This document shows, piece by piece, positions 8,912 through 18,401 of a stretch of 64,000 bases of DNA. Origin of the DNA: Bacteroidota bacterium (GTDB taxonomy: Bacteria > Bacteroidota > Bacteroidia > B-17B0 > Aurantibacillaceae); contig JADJSH010000020.1 in assembly GCA_016711805.1 (NCBI GenBank), positions 1 to 64,000 of the forward strand, written 5' to 3'. The position numbers were made by a program, and so were the translations under genes. The notes under the pieces were generated by a model. That model saw only the letters and a program-made list of their open reading frames with translations. It was not told the DNA's origin and did no database searches. Each line of letters begins with the position of its first letter. Position 1 is the stretch's first letter.

Positions 8912-10171
8912 ATGAGATTATTTTTACTTACAATAGTTATACTTTGTGCGTTTAGTTTTAAATCGAAAGCATGTCATGGCTTAGCACTTACTAATGTAAC
9001 TTATACAATTTCATCAACTGGTATTACTATAAGTGGCTCTTCTGATGCAGCAACATGTGGTTGTGGACCTTATTGGATGCAAGGAATTGTTTCAACAAAT
9101 ACAGTGTTTCCCGCAGCGCCTTCATTACTTGTACAATCGTTCGTTGACGCTGGTGCTGGTGGTGCTTCAGTATATAATTCTTTTCCATGGTATCATTCAT
9201 TGTTAAACGTACCAAATTATACTTCGGTAAATGCTTGGCCAGATAATTGCACCGCCGAACCATATCAGAATGTATTTATTCCGTTTACTGATTTAACTTG
9301 TAGAGGTGTGTATTATTTTTCTGTTAGAGAATGGTTAGGAGGAAGTACAGCTGTTCCTCCAGCAGGTCCTTGGACTGCACCCGTTTCATTTACAGTACCA
9401 GGAAGTCCTGGACAGGATTTGTCTTTTTCTTTAAATACAGCTCAGGATTCAATTTGTAATTATGATAGCACATCTTTATCCGCTATAAATATTGTTAATG
9501 GTCCTATTACAAATTATAGTTGGTCTGATGGAGCCGGAACAACACATACAGTTAATGTAAGTCCAAATATCACCACATCTTATATTTTAACCGCAAGTAA
9601 CGGTGGCGGATGCTCTTTTGCTGATACCTTAACAATCTATGTTAAACCAAATGCAAATCCCAATTTTATTCCCACTAATCCAATTATTTGTACTGGAGAT
9701 AATATTATTTTTAGTGCTGTTGGAAGCCCAAGTTTATCATCTCATTATTGGAATTTCAATCCTAATTCTGGTGTAACGGTTAACAATTCAACCGTTACAC
9801 CAACACCAGATGTAAATTTTAACACTAGTGGGAGTTATGTTGTAACTCATACAATATCTTCTATGGGTTGCTCATACACTGCAACAACAAATGTGATGGT
9901 AAACGTGTGTACGTCTGTTAACGAAGAATTTGAAAATTTATTTTCAGTATATCCAAACCCTAGTAAAAATGGCAATTTCAATATTTCTTATCCAGCTTAC
10001 TATATAGGAAAACTGGATATTGAAATTTATGATGTGATTGGTAAAAAGATTTTCTCGAAACAAAATTTATCTGAAAATAAAATAGAGCTTAATCATTTAT
10101 CTGGAATTTATTTCCTTAAAATTTCAAATGGACAACAGAAACAGTATTTCAAAAAAGTAATTATTGAGTAA
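8912..10171 (+). CDS. Secreted protein with T9SS type A sorting domain
   Basis: 419-residue exported protein. It has an N-terminal signal peptide (about residues 1-20, ending FKSKA) and a Cys-containing N-terminal domain (CHGLALTN, CGCGPYWMQG). A PKD/Ig-like segment follows (about 170-330, with the recurring 'SYSWSDGAGTTHTVNVSP' style). The C-terminal sorting domain starts at FSVYPNPSKNGNFN (about 345) and ends in ...GIYFLKISNGQQKQYFKKVIIE. The sorting domain is known to direct export through T9SS and cell-surface anchoring. The function of the N-terminal domain is not recognisable. A neighbouring chagasin-type gene converges on it with a seven-base gap. Confidence 0.85.
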   Translation: MRLFLLTIVILCAFSFKSKACHGLALTNVTYTISSTGITISGSSDAATCGCGPYWMQGIVSTNTVFPAAPSLLVQSFVDAGAGGASVYNSFPWYHSLLNVPNYTSVNAWPDNCTAEPYQNVFIPFTDLTCRGVYYFSVREWLGGSTAVPPAGPWTAPVSFTVPGSPGQDLSFSLNTAQDSICNYDSTSLSAINIVNGPITNYSWSDGAGTTHTVNVSPNITTSYILTASNGGGCSFADTLTIYVKPNANPNFIPTNPIICTGDNIIFSAVGSPSLSSHYWNFNPNSGVTVNNSTVTPTPDVNFNTSGSYVVTHTISSMGCSYTATTNVMVNVCTSVNEEFENLFSVYPNPSKNGNFNISYPAYYIGKLDIEIYDVIGKKIFSKQNLSENKIELNHLSGIYFLKISNGQQKQYFKKVIIE

Positions 10172-10178
10172 TCGGTTA

Positions 10179-10517
10179 TTACTTAACATCAATAATGAAC
10201 TGTTTCACGTCTGTAGTATCATTGTATTTAATTAAAGCAAATTTTACAGTTGTTTTTCCTGCTGCTAAGGCAGTAAAATTAAAATCGACGCCTTTTTCAT
10301 TACCTCTAAATACCGAACCATAATAATCCAACACTTTATCATTAAACGTATTATTTATTTGCCACATATATCCAGTAGTATGATTTTCGGGTAGGGTAAT
10401 TCTAAACTTTTCTCCTTTATTAATAACATTTTCTAAAGGAGCTATTTTATCTGCCTGTTGGTAAGTACAGCCTGCAAGGAACATTGCACATATACTCGAA
10501 ATAATCATTTTTTTCAT
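10179..10517 (-). CDS. Chagasin-like (I42 family) cysteine protease inhibitor, lipoprotein
   Basis: 112-residue small lipoprotein. The signal peptide ends in a lipobox, LAGC, with Cys17 as the probable lipidated residue. The mature part resembles the I42 (chagasin) fold. NHTTGYMW matches the conserved NPTTGYxW loop, and RGNEKGVDFNF sits where the central GxxG loop is expected. The third family loop, RPW, is not evident, which lowers certainty about inhibitory activity. Family members inhibit papain-like cysteine proteases. Here it would face the periplasm or cell surface and could protect against the cell's own secreted peptidases; that role is inference. Confidence 0.75.
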   Translation of the reverse strand: MKKMIISSICAMFLAGCTYQQADKIAPLENVINKGEKFRITLPENHTTGYMWQINNTFNDKVLDYYGSVFRGNEKGVDFNFTALAAGKTTVKFALIKYNDTTDVKQFIIDVK

Positions 10518-10634
10518 GTTATAAAGATAAACTTCAAAATTGCAACTATTTTAAATTTACATATTTTAACAGCTAATATTTTCGTAAATTTATATTGGCA
10601 TAGGATTTGAAACTCCTATACCAAACTATTAAAA

Positions 10635-11483
10635 ATGAAAACTATCAAACATATTGCAATTATCGCATCTGCTGTTACGGCTACTGTGGCTTTATGTTCA
10701 GCAGGCTACTATATTTCTTCTGAAGAAAAATTAGAACAAATTATCCCAACTAATATTGCTAGTAAGGAATTGCCTACAAATTCAAACGAAGCATTTAAAG
10801 AGGGCGAAATTTTATCTTATCGCTTGCATTACGGTGCTATGGATGCTGGTGTTATTTTAATGGAAGTAAAGCCAGAAGTAATGGAAGTTGCAGGCCGTAA
10901 AGTATATCACGTGGTTGGTAATGGTTATACCAAAGGTACATTTGATTGGTTTTTTAAAGTGCGAGATAGATACGAAACTTTTATTGATAAAGATGCGATG
11001 CTGCCTTGGATGTTTGTTCGTCGTGTTTCTGAAGGAGGTTATATTATAAATCAAGATTACACCTTTAATCACTATACCAACAAAGTGGATGTTGGTGCTG
11101 GCGAAAAAGTAGATGTGCCCGCAGGAACTCAAGATATGATTTCTGCTTTTTATTCGGCTCGAAACTTGGATTTAACCAATGCTAAAGAAGGAGATGTATT
11201 TACCATTAATAGTATTGTAGATAAAGAAATCTGGCCTTTAAAAATCAGATACGTTGGTAAAGAAAAAATTAAATGTGATATTGGAACCTTTAACTGTGTA
11301 AAATTTAGACCAATTGTGCAAAAAGGACGTATTTTTAAAAGCGAAGATGATTTAAACGTTTGGTTAACAGATGATAAAAACCACGTTCCTTTGAGAGCTC
11401 AAGCTAAATTATTAGTTGGCTCAATAAAACTAGATATTGTTAGTGTAAAAAACCTGGCGAACCCAACATCTGAAGTTAATTAA
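10635..11483 (+). CDS. DUF3108 domain-containing exported protein
   Basis: 282-residue protein with an N-terminal signal or membrane segment (about residues 5-28). A DUF3108 domain covers the rest: FKEGEILSYRLHYGAMDAGVILMEV at the start and DLNVWLTDDKNHVPLRAQAKLLVGSIK near the end. DUF3108 proteins are periplasmic beta-rich proteins of unknown function, common in Bacteroidota and Proteobacteria, and are thought to bind hydrophobic ligands. It is followed by a clear terminator, so it is probably monocistronic. Confidence 0.85.
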   Translation: MKTIKHIAIIASAVTATVALCSAGYYISSEEKLEQIIPTNIASKELPTNSNEAFKEGEILSYRLHYGAMDAGVILMEVKPEVMEVAGRKVYHVVGNGYTKGTFDWFFKVRDRYETFIDKDAMLPWMFVRRVSEGGYIINQDYTFNHYTNKVDVGAGEKVDVPAGTQDMISAFYSARNLDLTNAKEGDVFTINSIVDKEIWPLKIRYVGKEKIKCDIGTFNCVKFRPIVQKGRIFKSEDDLNVWLTDDKNHVPLRAQAKLLVGSIKLDIVSVKNLANPTSEVN

Positions 11484-11504
11484 TATTAAAGATTAAAATA
11501 GTTG

Positions 11505-11537
11505 AAAGGATATGGTGTAAATCCATATCCTTTTTTT
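11505..11537 (+). terminator. Rho-independent terminator after the DUF3108 gene
   Basis: Perfect 8-bp stem GGATATGG/CCATATCC (11508-11515 and 11523-11530) with a 7-base loop and a run of seven T. It separates the DUF3108 gene from the dioxygenase gene. Confidence 0.85.
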
Positions 11538-11569
11538 ATTTTTGGTAACTACGTATTTAAAAAAACTGC

Positions 11570-12577
11570 ATGGAATTAAAAAAGGAAATTGTTGATCGAG
11601 TTAATCAGCTAGAAGAAAAATATAGCCAAATGGGTCAAAGTTTGGAAGGCTATTTGGATGGACTTTTACTATCAAACTATTTAACTTATTGGGATTATAT
11701 CCAAGTAGATACATTATTAACTCTACAAAACCCTAAAACTGATTTTCCTGATGAAAAAATTTTCATCATGTATCATCAAATTACAGAGCTTTATTTCAAA
11801 TTGTCTTTACATGAAATGGAGCAAATTGCCAATAATGGGCCAAACATTTTACCAAATGGTCAAAATTTAGGTTGGAAAGAAATTATTGATGTCAATTTTT
11901 TTGCAGAGCGTGTAACTCGAATCAACCGTTATTTCGAATCCTTAACCAAGTCGTTTGAGATTATGGTAGATGGTATGGAAAAAGAACAATTTTTACGTTA
12001 CCGAATGGCATTATTGCCAGCAAGTGGTTTTCAAAGCGCTCAATACCGTAAAATAGAAATTTGTGCTACTGATTTTTTTAATTTAGTAGATAAAGACGTA
12101 AGACCAAGCTTAGTAGGAAAAAATCCCAGTATTGAAGAAATGTTTCAAAATATTTATTGGAACAAAGGTGCGACAGAATTAGCGACTGGCAAAAAAACGC
12201 TAACCTTAAATCAGTTTGAAAAAAAATACGGTACTGAATTTATTGCTTTAGCCAAGGAATATCAGTGTACTAACATTTGGGCAAAATATAAGTCATTATC
12301 CGCTCACGATCAGGCAAACCCTAAATTAATTAATGCGTTAAAAGAGTTAGATGTAAACGTTAATATTAATTGGCCTTTAATGCACTATAAAAGTGCGGTT
12401 CGTTATTTACAGCAAAATACCGAAGATATTGCGGCAACTGGCGGCACCAATTGGCAAAAGTATTTGCCTCCTCGTTTCCAAAAGCGTATTTTTTATCCTG
12501 AAATTTGGTCGGAGCAAGAACATGAAGATTGGGGTAAAGGTTGGGTAGAAACCAATGTTTTTAGAGCGGCTAAATAA
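11570..12577 (+). CDS. kynA: Tryptophan 2,3-dioxygenase
   Basis: Haem enzyme that opens the indole ring of L-tryptophan to N-formylkynurenine, the first step of the kynurenine pathway. The protein is 335 residues. Family signatures seen: YHQITELYFKL (near residue 67), the substrate-binding ASGFQSAQYRKIE segment (about 154-166), LMHYKSAVRYLQ carrying the probable haem-ligand His, and the flexible loop ATGGTNWQKYLPP. The first 25 residues form a helical N-terminus as in other members. No other kynurenine-pathway gene is nearby. The gene sits between a terminator and porQ and is probably transcribed alone or with porQ (39-base gap). Confidence 0.96.
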   Translation: MELKKEIVDRVNQLEEKYSQMGQSLEGYLDGLLLSNYLTYWDYIQVDTLLTLQNPKTDFPDEKIFIMYHQITELYFKLSLHEMEQIANNGPNILPNGQNLGWKEIIDVNFFAERVTRINRYFESLTKSFEIMVDGMEKEQFLRYRMALLPASGFQSAQYRKIEICATDFFNLVDKDVRPSLVGKNPSIEEMFQNIYWNKGATELATGKKTLTLNQFEKKYGTEFIALAKEYQCTNIWAKYKSLSAHDQANPKLINALKELDVNVNINWPLMHYKSAVRYLQQNTEDIAATGGTNWQKYLPPRFQKRIFYPEIWSEQEHEDWGKGWVETNVFRAAK

Positions 12578-12616
12578 TCACACAATAAACCATACATTTA
12601 GGCGTTTATAATCATA

Positions 12617-13687
12617 TTGAAAAAAATAGTCTCATATCTTTTAGTTTTATTAAGTACAACCGGTTTTGCTCAAATTGGTGGTACAAATACATTTAGCTTT
12701 TTAGACTTGCCTACAGCTGCTAGATCTACCGCTTTAGGCGGTGCTTCAGCAGCTATTTGGGATAAAGATGTAAACTTAGGATACGCTAACCCTGCTTTAT
12801 TAAATCCAAATAGCTCAAATCAATTATCGTTTAACTATACCAATTTTGTGGCCGATTTAAATTATGGCAATTTTATGTATGCACGTCAATTAAAAAAGCA
12901 TGGAACCTTTGGCGCTGGTTTACAGTATTTCAATTACGGAAAATTTGACGGTAGAGATGAATATAACGTTGAACAAGGTAATTTTAAAGCAGCAGATTAT
13001 TCTTTGAATTTGTCTTTTGCAAAAACTATTAATAAAGACAGTACACTTTCATTAGGAGTAGCATTAAAAACATTATATTCTCACTACGATGTTTACACTT
13101 CTTTTGGAAACGCCATAGATGTAGGTTTAACGTATCATAATAAAAAGCAATTAGTAATTTCATTATTAGCTAAAAATTATGGGAGACAATGGAAATCATT
13201 TTCCGAAAATGGGCCTAAAGAAACGTTGCCTCAAAATGTAGTGATCGGGATTAGCAAAAAAGTAGCGAAAGCCCCTTTTAGAATAATCGTACAGTACGAC
13301 CAATTGTTAAAATGGGATCTAACCTACGTTAACCCACAAACAGTGACGTCTGATATTGACCCTTTTACAAATAAGCCTATTGTTAAAACAAAAAAGCAAA
13401 TCAGAAATGATAAAGTTAAAACTGGTTTAGATAAATTTGGTCGTCATTTAATTATAGGCACTGAGGTATTAATTGGTAAAAATATCATGATAAGAGTTGC
13501 TTACAATTTCAGAAAAGGAAAAGAAATGGCTCTACCAGATGTTAAAAAGGTAAATGGCTTGTCGTTGGGCTTTGGATTTAAGGTGTATAAATTTAATTTA
13601 GATTACGCCTATTCTAAATATGCTTTAACAGGCAACGCTCATACCATTGGTATTACTACAAATCTTGGCAGCTTTAATAAAAAGTAG
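12617..13687 (+). CDS. porQ: Type IX secretion system protein PorQ
   Basis: 356-residue outer-membrane beta-barrel of the PorV/PorQ family. PorQ works with the C-terminal signal peptidase PorU and PorZ in the T9SS attachment complex. A signal peptide (MKKIVSYLLVLLSTTGFAQ) precedes a hallmark N-terminus, FSFLDLPTAARSTALGGASAAIWD, followed by NPALLNPNSSNQLSFNYTNF. The barrel ends near GITTNLGSF. The start is TTG at 12617: it gives an ideal signal peptide and no in-frame ATG precedes the conserved region. This is the only T9SS component in the window, which also holds seven sorting-domain proteins that depend on that system. Confidence 0.9.
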   Translation: MKKIVSYLLVLLSTTGFAQIGGTNTFSFLDLPTAARSTALGGASAAIWDKDVNLGYANPALLNPNSSNQLSFNYTNFVADLNYGNFMYARQLKKHGTFGAGLQYFNYGKFDGRDEYNVEQGNFKAADYSLNLSFAKTINKDSTLSLGVALKTLYSHYDVYTSFGNAIDVGLTYHNKKQLVISLLAKNYGRQWKSFSENGPKETLPQNVVIGISKKVAKAPFRIIVQYDQLLKWDLTYVNPQTVTSDIDPFTNKPIVKTKKQIRNDKVKTGLDKFGRHLIIGTEVLIGKNIMIRVAYNFRKGKEMALPDVKKVNGLSLGFGFKVYKFNLDYAYSKYALTGNAHTIGITTNLGSFNKK

Positions 13688-13739
13688 CTAAAGTTTGTTT
13701 TTTCTAAATTCTCTCAATTAATTACCGTAATTTTGCTGC

Positions 13740-14192
13740 ATGAAGGGTTTCAATGTTCGTGTATATGGAATTTTAATACATGAGAATCAGGTATTAGTTT
13801 CCGACGAACATATCAAAGGGATGAATATTACCAAATTACCTGGTGGTGGATTGGAATATGGTGAAGGCACTATTGAATGTGTTATTCGTGAGTTTAAAGA
13901 AGAATTAAATTTAGATATTGAAGTTGAATCTCATTTTTATACAACCGATTTTTTTGTGAATTCGGCTTTTAGCAACAATAACCAGGTAATTAGTATTTAT
14001 TATTTGGTAAAAGCAAAGGGTGATTTTGAATTTAAAATAGCCTCTAAGCCTTTTGATTTTGCTAAAAAGAAAGATGGGGCACAATCCATGCGTTGGGTAG
14101 ATCTAGCTAAAATTTCCGAAAACGATTTTACCTTTGTTATTGATAAACGAATTGGAGATATGCTGAATAATAATTGGAAGAATTTATTTTAG
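13740..14192 (+). CDS. NUDIX hydrolase
   Basis: 150-residue pyrophosphohydrolase of the NUDIX superfamily. The Nudix box is clear at about residues 36-58: GGGLEYGEGTIECVIREFKEEL, supplying the REFKEE metal-binding glutamates. The position usually occupied by Gly after EE is Asn (EELNL), a small deviation. The substrate cannot be told from sequence; candidates are nucleoside di- or triphosphates or sugar nucleotides. A TAATTTTG -7-like element (13728-13735) lies just before the ATG, suggesting its own promoter with a very short leader. It converges on the small HTH gene with a 4-base gap. Confidence 0.9.
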   Translation: MKGFNVRVYGILIHENQVLVSDEHIKGMNITKLPGGGLEYGEGTIECVIREFKEELNLDIEVESHFYTTDFFVNSAFSNNNQVISIYYLVKAKGDFEFKIASKPFDFAKKKDGAQSMRWVDLAKISENDFTFVIDKRIGDMLNNNWKNLF

Positions 14193-14196
14193 AAAT

Positions 14197-14508
14197 CTAT
14201 TCTTTTATTTTACTTTTTAGTAGTGAATTTATTTCTTTTAAATAAGTAATTTCTTTTTTCAAAACTTCAATTTCTTTTTTATCTACAAGTGTTTTCTTTG
14301 AATCTGAAATTGAATTAGCTAGTATTTGAAAAATATTTTCATTTAGTATTTTGCTTGCCCTTTCAATTGTTTCCGAATTCCAACTTTCATTTTTCAATAA
14401 TGAATTAATGTTTTGCTTACTATAATGTAGTTTGTTAGCAAACTCGGTTTTGGACAAACGCTGTTTGCTTAAGATTTTAGAAACTATTTCTCCTACATGA
14501 AACTTCAT
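14197..14508 (-). CDS. Small XRE-like HTH protein with coiled-coil tail
   Basis: 103-residue protein. The N-terminal half (about residues 5-60) looks like a lambda-repressor-type helix-turn-helix: SKTEFANKLHYSKQNINSLLKNESWNSETIERASKIL. The C-terminal part (about 70-103) is a Lys/Glu/Leu-rich helix likely to form a coiled coil. Proteins of this layout are common in Bacteroidota as small DNA-binding regulators. No toxin partner, phage gene or operon neighbour lies beside it, and the target is unknown. Confidence 0.7.
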   Translation of the reverse strand: MKFHVGEIVSKILSKQRLSKTEFANKLHYSKQNINSLLKNESWNSETIERASKILNENIFQILANSISDSKKTLVDKKEIEVLKKEITYLKEINSLLKSKIKE

Positions 14509-14582
14509 TCAATGTAAAAGTCATTTAAACTGAGCTAATTGTGTTAAATTTAAGTATTAAAAATAGTACAATTGTAAAATAG

Positions 14583-14613
14583 TTTGGTACTTATTTAAAT
14601 TGTTATATATTTG
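14583..14613 (+). promoter_or_regulatory. Promoter candidate for the metalloprotease gene
   Basis: TTTG at 14583-14586, an exact 19-base spacer, and TATATTTG at 14606-14613. This is a full match to the Bacteroidota vegetative promoter pattern (TTTG, 19 bases, TAnnTTTG). It lies about 20 bases before the ATG at 14633. Confidence 0.65.
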
Positions 14614-14632
14614 ATTAACCAACAATTTAACT

Positions 14633-17600
14633 ATGAAAAAAAATATTCCACTCAAAAAATCTTCAGTAGGATTTTTAATGATGTTGTTACTTTTAGTTAA
14701 CATACTTACGTTTGCTCAAACCTATAATCCTCCGGTGCTTACTAATTTTCCTACTTGCGGCACTACAGATTCAATGATGATTTTTTTACCTAAAACTCAA
14801 GCATTAAATTGCACTAATAGCTCAGCTGCATATATTAATAAATATAGTAGACAAGATTTTCATATACCAAATAAGGCTACTGAGCCAGATATTACTATTA
14901 AAATCACATTTCATGTCATAAACAATACATCTGGTTCAGTTAGTCCATGGCCAGGAGTTGCTGGGGTTAACGAACTAACTTATGCAGCAGCCTATTTAGA
15001 TTATTATTATTCAAACGGAATGTATCAACCCCGGTCAGCTAATTATACAGCACCTCTAGGATGTAATTATCCAAATTCAAATGACCCAAAAGTTAGTTTT
15101 GAGTTAACAAATATTTATCAATATTACGATAATGCAATGAACACCTCATCTAGCGGGCAAGCTATTGGTAATTATATTAATTCTATTGACCCTAATAGAA
15201 TGACAGAGGGGTTTCCAATTTTTATAAATAATGCTCCTTTTGGATATTCGGGACAATTGTCTAGTTATAATGGCAGACCAGCTATACATACCGTTGTAAA
15301 TTATAATAATAATGACGCATGGTATTTTGGTGCTCATTTGAAACATGAATTTGGACACGTTTTTGGGTTGTACCATACATACAGGTTTAATGGTTCAGAG
15401 CATGATTTTGGTTATAATTGCAATCACCCAGATTTTTTATGCGATGTATTTCCTGTAAATAATGGAGCATGCTCTGCAGCATGTCAAAGTACATGGTTAG
15501 GATGCGCTACATGCCCTGAAGATAATCCAAATGTTGGAAATGGTACCTCATGCAATACTTTATCAAGTAATAATCTTATGAGTGGTGGTTTTTCAGATTG
15601 GATCTCTGAGTTACAACAAGGTCGTATTCATCGTAATTTGCATTTAAACACAAATAACGACTTAAGGTTTTTTGTAAAAGAAATGAATTCTGATGCTGTG
15701 AATCCTTGGTTGATTACAAGTAATGAGGTGTGGGATTTTGATATTCAAATGTATAATGATATTGTTGTGAAGCCTGGTGCTACATTAACTATTAAATGCA
15801 AAGTTGGTATGGCTAATCATGGTAAAATAATAGTTGAACGAGGAGCCAGATTAATTATTGACGGCGGAGAAGTTTATCCTTGGGGCACAAATTGGCAGGG
15901 TATAGAAGTATGGGGCACAGCAAATAAAAGACAATTTATAGCTACCAACGGATTAAGTGTTGATCATGGTATTGTAAATATTATTAATCAGGGAACAATT
16001 AATTCAGCCGATGAAGGTATTACAACAGCAAAATACGATAATGCTGGTAGTATTGATTGGACTGGAGCAGGAGGTATCATTAGATGTGATAATGCTAAAT
16101 TTATTAATTGCTGGCGTGCAATTCAGTACATGGCATACCATAATTTTATCCCAACAAATGGTAACAGAATTGACAATATTGGGTACATCAATAATTCAAT
16201 ATTTGAAACTAACAGTATTCGTAAAGACCCTGCACAACCTTACCCAAATACATTTATAAGTTTATGGGAAGTAGATGGCGTTAAGTTTTATGGTAATACC
16301 TATAAAAATACTGTAACTTCAGTTCCTTCGATTCAAGATAAAGGTGTAGGTATTTATAGTATTGATGCGAGTTATTATATTGATAGGTACAAAGTTTGTT
16401 CAGCATACGGCGTTAATGGCTGCACAAACTATTCAACTAATAATCCATCAACTTTTACGAACTTGAATTATGGTATTTATGTCTCTAATGCTTTACCTGC
16501 TTCTGCTGTTAGAATTAACGATAATGATTTTGTGAACTGTAATCGCGCAGTTTATTTTGAAGGCTCATTAAATACATCAGTAACAAATAACCGCATCAAT
16601 GTTGGTGCAGGTTTTTCATCACAGCAATATTTGCCTTACGGTATTTATTCTAATTATTCATCTGGTTACGATGTTTCAAATAACATTATTAAATCAACTA
16701 ATGGAACTTATAATACAAATTTAGCAACTGGTATTTGCATTAACGGTTCAAATGCAGTTACAAATAGATTATACCGTAATACGATGAATAACGTAAACGT
16801 TGGCACAACGGTATATGGCGATAATCAAGGAACAAATATTGGTGATGGTTTAAGTATACTATGTAATAGCTATGGACAAGGATCTGTAGGCTTAAATCAA
16901 ACAGATATAAATATGGGAGCAATTTCTTTTACTTTTGGTAAAATTAATGTAATGCAAGGAAGCACTGCGCTAGGTGCTAATAATTTATTTTCGCATAATG
17001 CAACCCCACTTACTACTTGTATTAAAAACGATTTTTTAGATAAGGGGCCTGGTTGCTACCCTTCGAGTAACTTAGCTAATACCTTTAATTACTTTTTTAA
17101 CCCAGCACCAGCTAACCTAACAAAGCCTTTGTATTATAGTACTTCGTTACTTGTAAAGCCACCTATCGCAAGCTCTTATGATGTGAATGCAATGTGTCCA
17201 GTTGTTTTTGGCGGCAGTTCTGGCGGCGGCACGTTTTCGCATAAATCTGTAGCTGCTGCTAAACAAACTATTGTTATTACAACAGCCAGCGTTAGTGCCT
17301 TATTAGCAATGGTTGATGGTGGTAATACTCAAACTTTATTAACTGCTATTAATAGCCAAAGCCCCGGTAACCTAAAAAATTTATTGGAAAGCAAGAGCCC
17401 TTATTTAAGTGATGCAGTTTTGATGGCTTACTTTGCAAAAACGAGCACGCCACCGGGTCATGTAAAAGAAATACATGATAAAAATAAACCAGTGAGCGAG
17501 GATGTGTGGCAGGTTATTTTAAACCGTAATTTACCAAATGGTATAATGAATCAATTGAATAATCAGCAAAGCGTAACAACTATTAACCAATTGGTAAAAC

Positions 17601-18352
17601 TGCAAGCCCAAGTAAGTGATTTAAAACAAGCAAAGGGCTTTATAATTGATGAAACCATCAGGCAATTGATGGCCGATAGTGTAAATGGTTGGAGTGCAGA
17701 TAGTATCATTGATCTAATGGATGCTGATAACCGATATTTAGCCAATCAAAAACTATTGGCAGCATATATTGCTTTCGATAAATTGACTCAGGCATCTGCA
17801 TTATTAAATACAATAAAGAATAATGGAAATGGTCTTTTAAATGATTTTTGCCAGCTACAAGCATTAATATTAGACTTAAAGCAACAAAACAAAAACATTA
17901 CTGATATAAAAAAAGATGGTACTTTTAGAAAAACGCTTGAGCAAATGGCAGGCAACACAAGTAATGCAGCATCTGTAAATGCCGAGGCTATCTTAAAATT
18001 TGTTTTTAATACCAATTATTATGAGTACCTTAGTTTACCAAACGTTGGTGGTAATAGTAATCGTATGATGAATAATGCGGATAATGCAATTGAGGTAACG
18101 CAAAGTGTAAGTTTATTTAAACTGTACCCAAATCCTGCTAACCAAAGTGTAACGGTGCAATTCATTGCAGAAGAGGCTTATAGTAGTAAGCAAATGATAG
18201 TGTATGATATAACAGGTAAGGTAGTCATTTCGCAAACTATTAATGATAATTTAGAAATCATTAATATCAATCATTTAACATCAGGGATTTACTTAGTAAC
18301 TATGGTATCCGATGGTAAAGTAATTGGTAAACAAAAATTGATAAAAGAATAA
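14633..18352 (+). CDS. Secreted M43-like metalloprotease/beta-helix protein with T9SS sorting domain
   Basis: 1239-residue exported protein. After a signal peptide (about residues 1-28, ending TFAQ) comes a metzincin-type domain. HEFGHVFGLYH supplies zinc ligands His238, His242 and His248 and catalytic Glu239. A Cys-rich stretch follows, then NNLMSGG as a probable Met-turn, an arrangement typical of M43 pappalysin-like peptidases. About residues 370-790 look like a right-handed parallel beta-helix (repeated 'NxxxNN', 'GIYS', 'NRI' strands). A helical region (about 870-1130) leads to a type A sorting domain starting FKLYPNPANQSVTVQF. It is probably cell-surface or secreted. The sorting domain is nearly the same as in the next gene. 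A strong terminator follows. Confidence 0.85.
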   Translation: MKKNIPLKKSSVGFLMMLLLLVNILTFAQTYNPPVLTNFPTCGTTDSMMIFLPKTQALNCTNSSAAYINKYSRQDFHIPNKATEPDITIKITFHVINNTSGSVSPWPGVAGVNELTYAAAYLDYYYSNGMYQPRSANYTAPLGCNYPNSNDPKVSFELTNIYQYYDNAMNTSSSGQAIGNYINSIDPNRMTEGFPIFINNAPFGYSGQLSSYNGRPAIHTVVNYNNNDAWYFGAHLKHEFGHVFGLYHTYRFNGSEHDFGYNCNHPDFLCDVFPVNNGACSAACQSTWLGCATCPEDNPNVGNGTSCNTLSSNNLMSGGFSDWISELQQGRIHRNLHLNTNNDLRFFVKEMNSDAVNPWLITSNEVWDFDIQMYNDIVVKPGATLTIKCKVGMANHGKIIVERGARLIIDGGEVYPWGTNWQGIEVWGTANKRQFIATNGLSVDHGIVNIINQGTINSADEGITTAKYDNAGSIDWTGAGGIIRCDNAKFINCWRAIQYMAYHNFIPTNGNRIDNIGYINNSIFETNSIRKDPAQPYPNTFISLWEVDGVKFYGNTYKNTVTSVPSIQDKGVGIYSIDASYYIDRYKVCSAYGVNGCTNYSTNNPSTFTNLNYGIYVSNALPASAVRINDNDFVNCNRAVYFEGSLNTSVTNNRINVGAGFSSQQYLPYGIYSNYSSGYDVSNNIIKSTNGTYNTNLATGICINGSNAVTNRLYRNTMNNVNVGTTVYGDNQGTNIGDGLSILCNSYGQGSVGLNQTDINMGAISFTFGKINVMQGSTALGANNLFSHNATPLTTCIKNDFLDKGPGCYPSSNLANTFNYFFNPAPANLTKPLYYSTSLLVKPPIASSYDVNAMCPVVFGGSSGGGTFSHKSVAAAKQTIVITTASVSALLAMVDGGNTQTLLTAINSQSPGNLKNLLESKSPYLSDAVLMAYFAKTSTPPGHVKEIHDKNKPVSEDVWQVILNRNLPNGIMNQLNNQQSVTTINQLVKLQAQVSDLKQAKGFIIDETIRQLMADSVNGWSADSIIDLMDADNRYLANQKLLAAYIAFDKLTQASALLNTIKNNGNGLLNDFCQLQALILDLKQQNKNITDIKKDGTFRKTLEQMAGNTSNAASVNAEAILKFVFNTNYYEYLSLPNVGGNSNRMMNNADNAIEVTQSVSLFKLYPNPANQSVTVQFIAEEAYSSKQMIVYDITGKVVISQTINDNLEIININHLTSGIYLVTMVSDGKVIGKQKLIKE

Positions 18353-18360
18353 TTTAATTT

Positions 18361-18391
18361 AAGGAGCAATATAAAGTATTGCTCCTTTTTT
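18361..18391 (+). terminator. Rho-independent terminator after the metalloprotease gene
   Basis: Perfect 11-bp stem AAGGAGCAATA/TATTGCTCCTT with a 5-base loop, followed by T residues. It lies nine bases after the stop codon and ends 11 bases before the next start, so the two T9SS genes are probably separate transcription units. Confidence 0.88.
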
Positions 18392-18401
18392 AATTTAAAA
18401 A

